A stretch of DNA of 64,000 nt from Chrysoperla carnea. Lineage: Eukaryota > Arthropoda > Insecta > Neuroptera > Chrysopidae. Below, piece by piece: positions 1 to 11,986 of the stretch (within the stretch, counting starts at the first letter, position 1; the number at the start of each line of letters is the position of its first letter). The stretch lies in the NCBI RefSeq assembly GCF_905475395.1, contig NC_058341.1, positions 69,013,501 to 69,077,500 on the forward strand, written 5' to 3'. A program made the translations under genes and the position numbers. Under the pieces are notes generated by a model. The model searched no databases and was not told where the DNA came from. It worked only from the letters and a program-made list of their open reading frames with translations.

Positions 1-353
1 TCACAGGTTAAAAATGATGCTTACGATAAAAAGTTTCCAACAAAGTTTTTTTTGTTTATATAAGGAATATTTTTCCTTTAAACTTCTGTTTTGTCTCAAA
101 CGGCTTCCAAATCCGCGGACCCAAGACCTAATTGACCCATGTTGATGATTTACGAGCTCAATATAAAAATTAACTCACATGATATCTATTTTCGTTTTTG
201 AAATATCGTACTGGTAGACGGATATGGACTAATTAGGTGCTCTTATGAACACCTATACCAAAATTTTGTTCGTAGTATCAATATTTTTAGGCGTTACAAA
301 CTTGGGACAAAACTTAGTATACGTTGATATATTTTATATATACATGGTATAAG
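1..353 (-). mobile_element. Family A repeat, copy 1, cut by window edge
   Basis: Minus-strand copy of the ~590-bp family A repeat. It shows the shared landmarks in reverse order: the 'gaccca' block, 'cacctaattagtcca', the 'aagtttgtaacgc' stretch and the palindromic end around ATACCATGTATATA. The distal part lies outside the window. It has no coding capacity. Confidence 0.75.
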
Positions 354-360
354 AATATAT

Positions 361-1080
361 ACAATAGATAAATATTGTACAGTTCAATCATTTTGTGGAA
401 ACTACTTCTCGCAAATTTAGAGCAGCAAATTTTTTTCATAAGATTGCAGAGGAGAGTTGTTACTTTAAGAAGCATGAAAAATTTGTTTAAATTTGGGGGT
501 TCCGCCTCCCAAAATAATGCTTTACCCCAAAAATGTATTTCTCAAAAACTATGGTATAATTATATGAAAATTTTACAAACAAAGAACAAAAAGAATTCGA
601 ACAATTTGCTCAAAAAAGGTCTCTTTAATTGTTTTCGTAACTAACAGCGTAATCAAGCAAATCGTGGTTTAAAACTGTAAAAACTAGGTTTTATGTTTAG
701 TAATCTGAACTCAAAAATACAAAATTCATAAGAAATAGTAATCAGAACTCAATAATGTAAAAATTCAAAGTATTTTTTTATCATAATTTGTGCAACTACT
801 TTTTTTTAAATATATTTTTTAATGCGTGCGTGAAACAAGAAACTTTATTTTTTAAATATTATTTAATCATTTGATAGGTCAGCATCGTTTGGGAACCACT
901 GGCCTGATTGTATAAAAAAGTAGCTTCACATCACATTCGACTGGAATTTCCATTAGGAAATAAATAAAATTCCCACTCCATTAAGTAATAAATAATAAAT
1001 ATACAATAAAAGACTATACAATAAAAAAGTACTGTAAGTGTTAACCATTCCACACAAATTTTTATCACCGTTTTGCATTT
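361..1080 (+). repeat. Duplicated segment, copy 1 (partner about 10.2-11.06 kb)
   Basis: The order of sequence blocks here recurs at about 10230-11060 in the same orientation. Shared blocks include the 'ttttacaa..aaagaa' stretch, 'atcgtg(g/a)tt..aaaa', 'ctcaaaaata', 'cccactc..ttaagtaata' and 'ttccacacaaa.tttttat'. The copies are strongly diverged, with indels. This may be a segmental duplication or an old repeat family. The short ORFs inside are not conserved between copies, so I do not call genes here. Confidence 0.5.
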
Positions 1081-1375
1081 ATTTATTTATTATTTTATGG
1101 TCTTCGCAAAGATGTTTTGGCAACTGAAATTATGTACTTGTAATACCTCAATTTCCGGGTCTTGTTTCGGATGTTCAACTTAAATAGATACATTTCAAAA
1201 TTTGGTTTAAAGCCTATATACATTCGACAAAACATATCAAATATTTCCGAGATTTCCCTCAGAAAAACTTCTCGTGAAAATTTTTTGCTCATACAAATAT
1301 AAATTTTAGTAATTTTTGTCCACCTCTTTCCTTTCTCCTCTTTAATACTAACATTTTTTTTGGTATTTAGGAACT

Positions 1376-1608
1376 ATGGATCAACAACTCAAAGCAGCAT
1401 GCTTATTGGCAACCTTCTACAATTCTTAGTTTCGAAGAAAATCTCTAAACAAAGAACTAAACTAAACAAAGCAGTGTCTAGAGCAAAGTCTTGTTTACAT
1501 AAATATGAGTCTGTTATTGCGCGTTTCAGTGATAGATACCTGACACGCATTGAGCAGAATCCAAAGTTTGAAGTGATCAAACTCTTGGACAAGTGTGAAC
1601 ACACTTAA
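1376..1608 (+). CDS. Possible 3' terminal exon, unrecognised protein
   Basis: A good acceptor (T-rich tract then 'ggtatttag') precedes an open frame encoding about 77 residues that ends at TAA (1606-1608). The product is basic and helix-prone, with Lys/Arg-rich stretches such as KKISKQRTKLNKAVSRAK and a tail ending LLDKCEHT. Codons are less AT-biased than the surroundings. I found no upstream exon and recognise no family. It is followed at about 1606-1705 by an imperfect duplication of the 3' flank (aacagacaa(g/a)atgtgctaga). It could be a chance ORF. Confidence 0.3.
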
Positions 1609-1717
1609 CAGACAAGATGTGCTAGATTTAAGATTTAGATTTATTTAACAGTCATTGTGAACAGACTAAACAGACAAAATGTGCTAGATTTAAAATTTAG
1701 CTTAATTTAATAGCTGG

Positions 1718-4700
1718 AGAGCTGAGTGGCTTTTTTGAGTACATATTGGAGGCTCATTGAAAATATTACAGTTGATAACTTGCGAATGTGTGGATGGTGA
1801 AATCGACAACCTGGCTGGGAGGATAGGGGGCGTCAGTGACCTATGAAATTTTTAAATTTTTAATTTGCAATTTTTCCTATGTAAAAAATGTTCTTGAGGC
1901 ACTTTGAAACCTACACTTTTTTAAAGTCTTATATTCAATCAAACGAAATATCATCGCCTGGCATGATTTGGTGGGGGCTAAAATAGCCTGGCAGGTGATT
2001 TTAATTTGCAATTTTTCCTATGCAAGAAATGTTCTTGAGACACTTTGAAACCTACACCATTTTAAAGTCTAATCTTCAATCATACGAAATATCATCGCCT
2101 GGCATGATTTGGTGGGGGCTAAAATAGCCTGGCAGGTGATTTTAATTTGTAATTTTTCCTATGCAAAAAATGTTCTGGAGGGACTTTGAAACTTACACCG
2201 TTTTAAAGTCTTATATTCAACTAGCTTTTGCCCACGGCTTCGCTCGTGATAATGATTCATTTCAAGGTATTCTTTGCATGATTCATTTAATGAATCATTG
2301 ATTCGTTTTGAGAATCAATTTCAAAGACCAACAGCATGTCTTTCAATCTGCTTTTCCTACCATAGCCCGTCTTCTAAACATCAACTTCACTTACATCATT
2401 TTGAAAAATTCCTTTAAAGAATGAAATAAAAAAGTTACACAATATACCTTTCTCTCATTCGTTTGTGATAATGATTCACTTAGTGAATCATCAATTTATT
2501 TAAACTTATGCCCTTTTATCTCACTTATGCCCTCCATATACACAATGTCCACTTTGAAGGCTCAAATGCTACCCTTTAGCCCGCTTGCCTGCGCTTAGCC
2601 CGCCCCATAAAGATCAACTCTACTTACATCCCGTTTGAAAATAAGGCGGCAATCGGTGATGGACTTCGCTGTGTTCCTATAAAGAATGAAATAAAAGAGT
2701 AATACAGTATACTTCTGTCTTAAACCATGAGCACATAAATCAATTTGTAACTTCCAACATTAAAAAGTGACAACGTTTCATACAAACTTTCACCACCTAT
2801 TTGCCCCTTGAAGAATGATTTTTTTGAAAATAGTATGTAATACAGTAAATTTTGTTTTGAACACTGAGCTCATATATCATTTTTTGTATTTCTAACATCA
2901 AAATTCATAAAGTTTCATGCTGTTATCTTTCTTCTGATACCAAATTCGATCAGTTAACAGATTGGCGTAGGTCTCTTGATAACATATGGGCCGGTGTAAA
3001 TCAATATAGGTTACTACATCGATCTGTGAACCAATCTAATTGATATCAGAAAAAAGATAAATTAATTAGAAAAATAATGATATCGGTTTGCCTGATAAAA
3101 AAATGGAAAATAATTGCTTAAAATTAATTTAATGAAAAATAGTCATGAACACTTTTCGATAGAAAAAATATAAAAGGAGTATTCAAAAATCAATTAAATT
3201 TCGTAAAAAATATGTCTCATCTGGATATCATCAGATGGGTGAAGAACGACCTTATACCGCCACTTCTAAGTGCTGCACATGTGATTTAAGAAATATGTTT
3301 GTATAAAATTTTATGCTTCGATCAGTCAGTCAGGCAGTTCCTACTTTAAATTTTTTGGTTAGTGTATCAAATATTTATTTTAATGAACAAAAAATTGGAT
3401 GCCAATTTTAATACTTAAAATATGAATAAAAACATAGTTTTCATGAGAGGAACGGAAAAACTCTATTAGTCGTTCTGTATTAAGTATTATTTTGTCAAGG
3501 ATATTTGATTTTGTAAGAAACCTATTATACTGTTTTTCCTTTAAAAATAATTCTAATTTCTATCTTCAATCTGATTTTGTTCTTGACTTTTTCTGCTGGT
3601 TAAAATTATACAGCTGTGTAATCATTGTTTGTACAACAAATATTTTGTACAGACTTTCAAATTAAAAAAAAAAGATTCACTACATATCACTTGTGCGAAA
3701 TAATAATTAAAATTCTCTGTAAATATGATAAACCATATGAATTTAAAAAAAATTATAGTAATACTAGCTGGGAACTACCCGCTTTGCTGGGCAACATCCC
3801 CACTTGCACCCCTCCCTCCACATTTCCTTGCGTTGGATAACAGTTTTGTAATGTACACGTCAAACTCTTTTATTTGATACCCCACTTAGGTATATTTGTA
3901 AATATTCGATATTTCCTTCCCACTTTCTCGCTACACCTTTCTACTCTCCGAAGGTTAAAAAAATTTCTAAATGTAATTTAAAACATTCTGACCAAGTTTT
4001 GAACTATTAAAAGCCATAATTGAAAAATATGAATTTTTTATTCATGAACACCCCCGCAACCCCCTTTGTGGGTGGAATTTCGTAAAATCCGTTCTTAGCT
4101 GACCTCTACTTGGCAAAAGGAATATTCCTGCCAAATTTCAAGTCTCTAGGTCTTATAGTTCCAGAGATATCGTGATGAGTGACTATCTATATCTATAGAA
4201 AGTCTCCTATATATTTATAGATGACCAACATGCATACGTTGATCTATATTTGTGTATAAAATTATTAACATGGGTTTTTCATATACATCATCCGATAAGA
4301 GAGAATTTTCCAAAATTCACCCCCTCAGGGGGTAAAACGGAGATGTGAATTTTGGAAAATTCTGTCTTATCGGATGCCTACGTTATACAAAGAACACACT
4401 CTCCAAGTTTCAAATCTCTACGATCGGCGGTTTAGGCTGTGCAATGATCCGTCAGTCATTCAGGACAAAGCATTTTATAGATATAGATTAGACGAATTAT
4501 GATCGCCGGGCACGATTTGGTGGGGGCTAAAATAGCCTGGTAGGCGATTGAAATGCACTATTTGAATCATTTGCCAGGCTATTTTAGCACCCACCAAATC
4601 ATGCCAGGCGATAATGTTTCGTATGATTAAATATAAGACTTTAAAATGGTGTAGGTTTCAAAGAGCCTCAAGAACATTTATTGCATAGGAAAAATTGCAA

Positions 4701-4986
4701 ATTTAAATCATCCGCGTGGCTATTTGAGCCGCCATCAAATCATGCCAGGGGATTATATTTCGTATGATTGAATATTAGACTTTAAAATGGTGTAGGTTTC
4801 AAAGTTCCTTAAGAACATTTTTTACATAGGAAAAATTTCAAATGAAAAATTTCATAGGTCACTAACGCCCCCCATCCTCTCAGCCAGGTTGTCGATTTCA
4901 CCACCCCCCCCCCCACATTCGCAAGTTATGAACTTTAATATTTTCAATTTGCCTCAAATATGAACTCAAAAAAGCCACTCAGCTCT
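1718..4986. mobile_element. Foldback element with 141-bp subrepeats, split by a Helitron block
   Basis: The left arm (1718-2220) and right arm (4488-4986) are inverted copies of about 500 bp. Both begin with AGAGCTGAGTGGCTTTTTTG. The left arm contains about 2.5 direct repeats with a 141-bp period (starting at 1861, 2002 and 2143), each carrying 'cctggcatgatttggtggg'. The third unit stops at 2220 and resumes at 4488, so the 2.27 kb between is a later insertion. With that removed the element is about 1 kb of almost pure hairpin. No transposase is present. Confidence 0.8.
2221..4487 (-). mobile_element. Helitron-like insertion block (nested, probably two elements)
   Basis: On the minus strand the 5' end reads TCTATATCTATAAAATGC (from 4487) and the 3' end is CTAG at 2224-2221, preceded by a GC-rich hairpin (cacggcttcgctcgtg). 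The flanks are A and T with no duplication, as expected for Helitrons. A second Helitron 3' end lies at 3767-3764: CTAG preceded by the hairpin cccagcaaagcggg and a spacer. The block is therefore probably one Helitron of 724 bp (3764-4487) next to or inside another. Both are non-autonomous, with no Rep/helicase coding. Confidence 0.75.
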
Positions 4987-5091
4987 TAGACTATAACGTA
5001 ATCATTAGATACATTCATATACTTAACTTAATCATATTAAGATGATCATCAGTGGATAAATTACCGTTCAAGCCAACCTTTTAGTCACTAG

Positions 5092-5098
<7 letters not shown>

Positions 5099-5135
<37 letters not shown>
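5099..5135. repeat. (TA)n microsatellite
   Basis: Uninterrupted TA dinucleotide run of about 18 units. Confidence 0.95.
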
Positions 5136-5138
<3 letters not shown>

Positions 5139-6632
5139 TTTTACAATTTGTATAAAACTGATAAACTTCTAGTTTTTTTGTAATTTGTAAAAAACCTCCA
5201 CCTTGTTTCCTTTGAGATATTTAGCTTGATTGTGCTAGTATTAGTATTTAAAGATATATTATTTTGGACAAGGTCATTATTATTTGTATTCATTAATAAA
5301 ACTCAAGTTAAAAGAGACTGTTATAAATAACAAACCGCAGTTATAAATTATTAATAAATTGAGGAAAGTCTCTATTCTATTGCGTAAAATATTTATTTTA
5401 AAAACTCATATCAAATAATTAAAAAAAATTATAATACAAAAATTATTATATAATGATTAAAAACGATAAAATATCCAAATAAAATAATCTTAACGTCTTT
5501 GAACACCTCAATGTGGCGAAAATTTGTTAACAACAACGTCGTAGGATTCCGTTTACAAAATGCTCCTGAACGTAAAAATGTAAGTTGCCAGTGGGTAACC
5601 CGATAGGATATTGTTTTAACTAATTTTTTTTAAACAAATAAATAATATTGACCGTATCACTTCAGATATGATTGGGGTCAAAACTAACAAAGAATGTTCT
5701 TCTTCAAAACTAACAAAGAATGTTCATTTTTCTCAGAGCCTTCCACTAGTTCAAGCCGCTTGGTGAAAATCCCAGCTTTCTAACATGTATAGAATAGAAA
5801 ATTAATATTTTTGGTTGGGTTTTTGCCCCCTCTATTATCAATTAACAATCAAGCACTTAGAATGCAAGTAGGACTAAAATTTTTGTGGGATCTTACTGAG
5901 TAAGCTTTACACTGCAAGTAAAATTTATACATATTTAAAATATGATTTTTTCATACACTGGTTGAAAATCGTAAGAATTGCATTTTTTCACATTTTACGA
6001 TTTTTTTTATTCGAAAAGTAGAGGGCTTAGAACATCAATTATATGAATAAATTTTTTTCCGAAGCGATTCGGTCAATATTATTTATTTGTTTTAAAAAAA
6101 TAAGTTAAAACAACATTCAACCGGGTCCCCTTCGACAAACTGACAACAAAAATTTTTTTTTATTAGTTATAAAATTTATTATTTTAATTACTTAGTAAAA
6201 TAAGTTGACCCTCATAATTCAAATCTACTGGAGTTGTTTATTCAAACACTCTAAATAATAAATAGAGCTAATTGACCTTCAAAATTCACTTGCTTCAAAA
6301 GATAAATCACTATTACTAAAACAGTAAATTATTTTGGAATATTAATTTACAGTTACGAACAAGTGAAAATTACAAGGCACTGACAAATTTTTAGGTTACG
6401 AAACCCTAAACTCGCATCTGAAACATATCTAAGAACACTGTCCATTGAATAATCTTTCAAACGAAACAAAAAAATCAAAATCAGTTCAGGCGCTACGATG
6501 CCATAGACAGACACATACACACACACACAGAGCGGTCAAACTTATAACGCCACTTTTTTGTAATTCGGGGGTTAAAAAAAATCACAAATGGCACATATTA
6601 TAATAAAGGATGGTAGTCAGTTCGATATCCTC
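5136..6632. other. AT-rich sequence without supportable genes
   Basis: I see no credible exon. There is a short tandem duplication at about 5683-5726 (ctaacaaagaatgttc twice) and a (CA)n run near 6514-6529. The end of this stretch is the 3' flank of the minus-strand Cys-rich gene A. Confidence 0.5.
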
Positions 6633-7148
6633 CTACACTCCAGTTTCAGTAATGGGAGATGATTGTTCTAAAGGCACTGGTTCTTTTGACTGCCGATCCA
6701 TTAATAATTTCTGTTTAGTCTTCTCTTCATCTTCTTCTTCTTCTTCTTCTTCGCCCTCTTCTTCTTCTCCTACTTTTTTCTTTTGTTGTTTTTTTGGTTG
6801 CTGCTGAATTGGTTGCTGTTGTTGTTTTGGTTGATAACGGTTTGGAGTATAATAATAATGATCAGCAAGAGGTACAGTAGGTTGTCTTGGAGTAGGGTCA
6901 TCTGCACAAAGCCACCAGCAACATGGGTCGTTTTCGCAACAATCACAATCATCATCACAACAGTCACAATCACAGTCACCATCACCACAATCAGCATCAC
7001 CGCAATCAGTATCACCAAAATCAGCACCACCACCAGAATCGTCGCCGCCATCATAACCACCGTAATCTCCATCACCACCACCATAATCTCCACCTCCAGA
7101 ATCATCACCACCACCACCAGAATCGCAACCACCACCGTCGTCACTCAT
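6633..7148 (-). CDS. Cys/Gly/Asp-rich acidic protein, paralogue A (171 aa)
   Basis: Unrecognised protein, the first member of a local four-copy family. I chose the ATG at 7148 because its context (taattgtt..acaaaATGAGTGA) matches that of paralogue C and both proteins start MSD. Residues 1-48 are Gly/Asp/Ser repeats (DSGGG, DYGGG). Residues 49-81 are Asp/Cys-rich with 12 Cys (DCDCDCC, DCDCC, DPCCWW). Residues 106-125 contain QQPIQQQPKK. Residues 127-142 are almost all Glu, and the tail ends SPITETG. There is no signal peptide or membrane segment, so it is probably cytosolic or nuclear. Alternating Asp and Cys suggest metal binding; that is inference only. The GAA-type and CA-rich tracts are unstable repeats likely to vary in length. 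Confidence 0.65.
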   Translation of the reverse strand: MSDDGGGCDSGGGGDDSGGGDYGGGDGDYGGYDGGDDSGGGADFGDTDCGDADCGDGDCDCDCCDDDCDCCENDPCCWWLCADDPTPRQPTVPLADHYYYTPNRYQPKQQQQPIQQQPKKQQKKKVGEEEEGEEEEEEEDEEKTKQKLLMDRQSKEPVPLEQSSPITETGV

Positions 7149-7450
7149 TTTGTAAAACAATTACTTCAACAACTATTTATTTTGTAATTTTTATTTATAA
7201 GAATTATAAATATGCGTATAAATATATTGTTAAAATACTACTAAGTTTGAATGGTCATTGATACTACATTATAAGCGCGTATAGATACAACAATCATAAT
7301 AATTAAAAATAAACTAAATAATTATAGTCTAGAGATTAGAGTATACAACCTTGCATTTTTTTTTTTTGTTGAAATTAATTTTTGAAGGGAGCTGGTGTTC
7401 ACGAGGACAAGACAACATCCTATATCATGATTTAAAATTATTTTCATATT

Positions 7451-8304
7451 AGTCTTGAGTAGTTCGCGAACGACCTAGTTCGTAAGAGCGCTCCTTTTGG
7501 CAAACTACGCGAACTAGTTCGCCAATGTTTCCACTTTTAGTTCGTTAGTTCGTTTTTACCATAGAAGTAATAACATAAAACCGTAATGTGGCTATGCAAA
7601 CGGTTGATCGTTATAGAGAGAAGCCTAAAAAAAGTACGCGTTTAGCTGTCGTCGTCTGTCTTATCATACCTCTAGACACATATATGCACGTATTTATACA
7701 GCAATTCTAAATATTAATTTTCACGCTTTGTCAGGCTACGAGACAAAAAGGGAAGACGGTCCCCTTTTTCGATCTCTTTTTTAGCAGACAATAATTCACT
7801 TATTGTGTTTCCTATGCTTCTAAGCCTCTATGTTATATAACCTCCTTGGTTTTTACAAATATTTCGTTTTGAAAGCGTCTGCGTATGTGGTTGCGCCAAT
7901 TTTGAAAGTTTGAAATATCCGACTTATGATTTTTTGTTTGCTAAAATTGAATATATTTTAACTTTAGCAAAAAGCGCTTTTTGACAAAGATCGAAGATAT
8001 GTGATATGTCTTTACTTGATTGAAATCTATCTATTTCTAAAACTGATTTTGTGTAGATACCAAAAATAAAAAATTTCCAATATTTAATTATATAATTTTA
8101 ATTTTCTTTGATTACAATCGTGATTTTATGAAACATTAATTTAATATAAATGTACATTTGCGCTTTATAAAAAAATTTGGAAAGTCAACTTAGTTTGTTT
8201 TCATTAAAAAAAAAGAACTAGCGGACTAAAAGAATGAATTTGTTCGCAACGAGTGAACGAACTAAACTGAGTGATCCCAAAGGCGAACTAGAAGTCCCAA
8301 GACT
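7451..8304. mobile_element. hAT-like non-autonomous element
   Basis: Ends are inverted: AGTCTTG on the left and CAAGACT on the right. Both subterminal regions carry many copies of GTTCG/CGAAC and ACTAGTTCGC-type motifs, the style of hAT transposase-binding repeats. An 'attttca' string occurs near both ends, but an exact 8-bp target duplication is not certain. The interior has no transposase ORF. Confidence 0.6.
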
Positions 8305-8403
8305 ATTTTCAGTTAGCACACATACATAGATTTGGAATTGAGGTATGTAGCATTACAAACAAATTTGAACACTTTTTCACTACATTTTAACTACTCGCCA
8401 ACA

Positions 8404-8515
8404 AAAAAGGTTTCGACCGCCTGAGCCTGACAGTGCATCATGACTATTGCAGGATCTCTCGCAGTGCGGTGGTGGAAAAAACGATATCTGATCTTTTCTG
8501 TCACTGTCCAGTTTG
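8404..8515 (+). pseudogene. Non-LTR retrotransposon C-terminal fragment
   Basis: The frame reads HHDYCR followed by a Cys/His spacing ending LFCHCP. This matches the HDYCRSC...FHLLCHGPAL stretch in the better preserved fragment at 34938-35141 on the other strand. It is the Cys/His region found after the RNase H domain in Jockey/R1-type elements. Only about 110 bp survive. Confidence 0.55.
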
Positions 8516-9660
8516 CATATAATTGCATTAGTATAATTCTGAAAATTTCATGTATTCATTTAAAAAGTCAAACACTTGTTTTATTGTTTAAAAAATTAAA
8601 TATTATAGCTACTTTACCTCTATATTTAATTGTAATATTAAAGTTTAAAAAAGACATACTTCTGATTTAGTAGTCAACCCAATATGTGCGTACACTACCA
8701 CCGATTTCTTTGATCAAAATATTTAATATGACATAACATAAAATTTCCTTGTACTTACTTTAAATTATTTATATTATGTTTAACTTCTTCTGATAACTCA
8801 CAACTCATTTTTTTTAATGAAAAACCATAAATTTTGGACAAACTCACATTGTAAAATATTTTGCATATTCGCAAAATTCATGGCAAGCTGAATCGATTAA
8901 AAAAGTTTTAGTTTCCTTGGTAACCTACATCGTCGGATTTTGGGGTAGTTTTAAATTGTAGCACTTTTTTTGTATTACCCCTCAACCAGTAAACAAATCA
9001 TAACATACAATAATGAACATAGTTCCAAAAATGGCGGTGAAGATGAAGAAAAAATTACTACATGCATTATTATTATTACTACAGTGATCAAGACCATAAA
9101 AAATAATGATCAATTTATAAAAAAGTTGTCGTAAATGAAAAATTTCGTACTTTGAGACACTTACAAATGTTATTTTCTTTTTATTTGAAAATAAATGCTT
9201 ATGGATAATCATTCTCTGCGTTGCTTGCCTTCTAATAATAAAACTTTATCTTGCATATAATTGTTATTCGGCATCAATATCTGTGGATAAATTAGAGAAT
9301 GAATCAAAGTACATTGTACTTTGTATTATTGTACTACCCTGTTTTAACAAAATTCTTTCTTATATGGTAAAATAATTTCTATGAATTAACACTCAAAAAA
9401 GTACTGATCTTTTACTTCATTTCAGCAAAATCAATTGTAAGTTAGTGGGACTAATCCGTATCACTAACTTCTGAACTATAACAAAAATATTTTAACACAC
9501 GCGTTCGTTGATGACGTTCATAATGTTGGATGGATCAAGGTCATTATTGTTGTCTGATGAGGAAACAGTATATGTGTATATGATTAAAGTATTTCGGTCG
9601 CAGTTTTTACACATTTAAATATTTACAATAGATGAATATTGTATAGTCCAATCATTTTAA
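8516..9660. other. AT-rich sequence without supportable genes
   Basis: Only short low-complexity ORFs are present on both strands; none has a family resemblance or a convincing splice context. Confidence 0.5.
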
Positions 9661-9918
9661 GGGAAATAGAGAATATTCATGTATTTTTTTATATTTTTAA
9701 TTCATTGTTTACACCGTTATAACAAAGTTAAAAATATAAATACTGCTTTAAAATGCTGTATTTAAGTGTAAAAAAAAAAAATTTTTAATACATTATCATT
9801 TTGAGATAATTAAACGAAGTTTTTAGGCGCTCTCTATTGATGACTTATAAGTACGTGATCTGTTAATTGTGACTGTTCAATGTATAATTTACACTTAAAA
9901 AAAATGAATTTACAACAC
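9661..9918 (+). repeat. Family H repeat, copy 1
   Basis: Begins 'ggaaatagagaatattcatg' and continues through a T-rich stretch, 'aggcgctctctattgatgac' and 'aagtacgtgatctgttaatt' to 'gaatttac'. An inverted, recognisably similar copy lies at 51391-51642. It is non-coding. Confidence 0.65.
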
Positions 9919-10229
9919 AGAATTTACACTCGTTATTATGAAGTTTTCTAACAAAAAGTCGTAGAATAGTATAATTTAAGGAAATACCATATAAAATGTA
10001 AGTAATTAATATCATACAGTATGTCAACAAATTTGACAAACCCGTACTATAATGTCACGTCCGTAAAAAAATTTGTATTTCCGTTTTAGAAATTTTTAAA
10101 TGCCTTCACTGAATTTGTACTTTTATTAATTAATTTTAAGTTATTAAAAAGATATTAATTACTAAAATAATGGTTTAGTTGAAATGTCCAGTCATTAAAG
10201 TTACAGAAAAGAAAAATATTTGATTGAAC

Positions 10230-11060
10230 CAAATTTAAATTTCATGAATATTCCCTATTATCTCTCACAAATTTCGAACAGGTATTTTTTTTATAGGATT
10301 TTAGGTGATAGTTTCATGCAACCATACAAAAGCTTCAAATTCAAGGAATGCATATCCCCTCACAAACGGGTGTTTTAAAAAAATTTTACAAGAAAAGAAA
10401 CAGTTCAATCAATTTGCTATAAACAGGGTTTCTTGTATTTTTTTTTCGATCAGTCCGCTTTTACAACGTTTTCGAGAAAATCGTGATTAAAAAGTATAAA
10501 AAAACAAGTTTTTTGTTCAGCACTCAAAAATAAAAAATTTTAAGTAAATTTGACCCCTTAACCTTTTTTTAATTCAATTTCATTTATGGGAACTTCGGTC
10601 GAAACAAAAAATCTTATTTTTTAATATTTTTTAATCACAAACTTCTCTAAAACGATTAAAGATACAAAATCATTTTTTTTACAGTGATTTGATTGAATTT
10701 TTCTCTTGTAAGATTCTGATATACGTGCATCATGTCGAAATATGCCTTTTTCGAATAAAACACCTTTTTTAAGACGAATATTTCCTCCCAATTTAAAGGG
10801 TTTTTATGATTTTATAAAGTAACAGCTATCCCATAACTTGCAATAAATAAAACTTTTTTCCAAATTTGTAAGATTTCAGAAACTTTTTTTTTTGGTAAAT
10901 AACTAGTCTAGTAATACGAAACTTAGCTTCACGCCAAGCACATTTGAAGGAGGATTGACTTCCCACTCGGTTAAGTAATAATAATAAAATAAATTAAGAT
11001 GAAACAAAAAAACGAAAAATGGTTCCACACAAACTTTTATCTACTTACCTTTTGCATTTT
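10230..11060 (+). repeat. Duplicated segment, copy 2 (partner 361-1080)
   Basis: Contains the same ordered blocks as 361-1080. It ends about 0.5 kb before the duplicated small 3' exon at 11593-11726. No gene can be supported in it. Confidence 0.5.
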
Positions 11061-11592
11061 CGTTCCAACTTTTTTTTTTTTATTAGAATTAAAGATTGAA
11101 TTCTGCACCTTACGCCATTAAAATCTAACAACAAAAAAAAAACAACTAAAATAGCAAAACGCGATGCACAGCTACTGTTTTGGTATGTTTTTGAGTAGAG
11201 GAGTGTGAAACTACGTTTTGCAAGCATATAAAAGTTATACAACCGGAGTAAGATTTCTTTGCTAAGTTAAAAAAATAACAAATAAATTGAAAAGAAAATG
11301 CAAAACTTGGTTGCTGGAAAATGCAGTTTCACACTCCCTTAAGGAGTCATAAAACATTTCAAAAAAACACCTTTAAATCGCCTTCCGACCGCCATATCAG
11401 GGCAACCAACTTTCTGGCCTAGAATCGTAAATTAGTATGCAACCAATGTCCATAATGCTAGAGGCCATAGCGTATGTGATCCATAGCCTAACTATGAAAT
11501 GTAACTTTCTGGTCCTGGGTAAGAGACAAATAGAGAAGGACTTTCTGATCTAGAGTATACTATGAAAGGTAATAAGGAAAGAGTTGCTTTTG

Positions 11593-11726
11593 TTAAAAAA
11601 AATATATTTGTAAAAAATTGTTTCGTTCTTTGCGACGAATATTCTTGTCTTTCCAAGCAAAAACGAGTTCTTCATTTCCCAACTTACTGTGGTGTAGTTG
11701 GTAATTAAACTCTTTTTCCATCAGTC
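11593..11726 (-). CDS. Paralogous 3' exon K1, unrecognised protein
   Basis: A minus-strand exon follows the acceptor ttgtttaatttcag (AG at 11728-11727) and runs to TAA at 11595-11593. It encodes (G)LMEKEFNYQL, then SKL, NEELVFA and a Lys/Arg-rich tail. The twin exon K2 at 18762-18916 has the same acceptor sequence, phase and order of motifs, including LM(E/D)KE, YQL, SKL, NEEL and FA. Conservation of frame across two diverged copies argues that it is coding. The protein is a charged, probably helical C-terminus. The upstream exon was not found. It lies about 1 kb downstream of Cys-rich paralogue B. Confidence 0.5.
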
Positions 11727-11986
11727 CTGAAATTAAACAAGTAGACAATCTCAAATAAAATAATCTCACAAAATATATTACAATCAATAAATAAGCTTAT
11801 GATTTTTTTATTATGTACGATTTCCGGGGAATGATAAATTTAAGGAATTAATCGCAGATTAATTCCTTAATGGGGAATCCGGGGAATGAAAAATTTTTTC
11901 GTAAACATTATTGTTTTCTCGTGCTGGGGCAAATTAGAGCAAAACTATGGTGTCCATTTTCTCCAAAAATATAAAAGATGGAGGAG

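Noticed and set aside
1095-1292. 65-aa minus-strand ORF upstream of the 1.4-kb exon
   Set aside because: No splice context or conserved motif; the duplicated segment at 10.2-11.1 kb does not preserve it.
6610-7261. Open frames on the plus strand (poly-Ser, His/Asn-rich) and a Val/Ile-rich minus frame over paralogue A
   Set aside because: They are frame shadows of the repetitive GAA/CA-rich codons of the Cys-rich gene. None has family support and the minus frame from 7148 shares start context and motifs with paralogue C.
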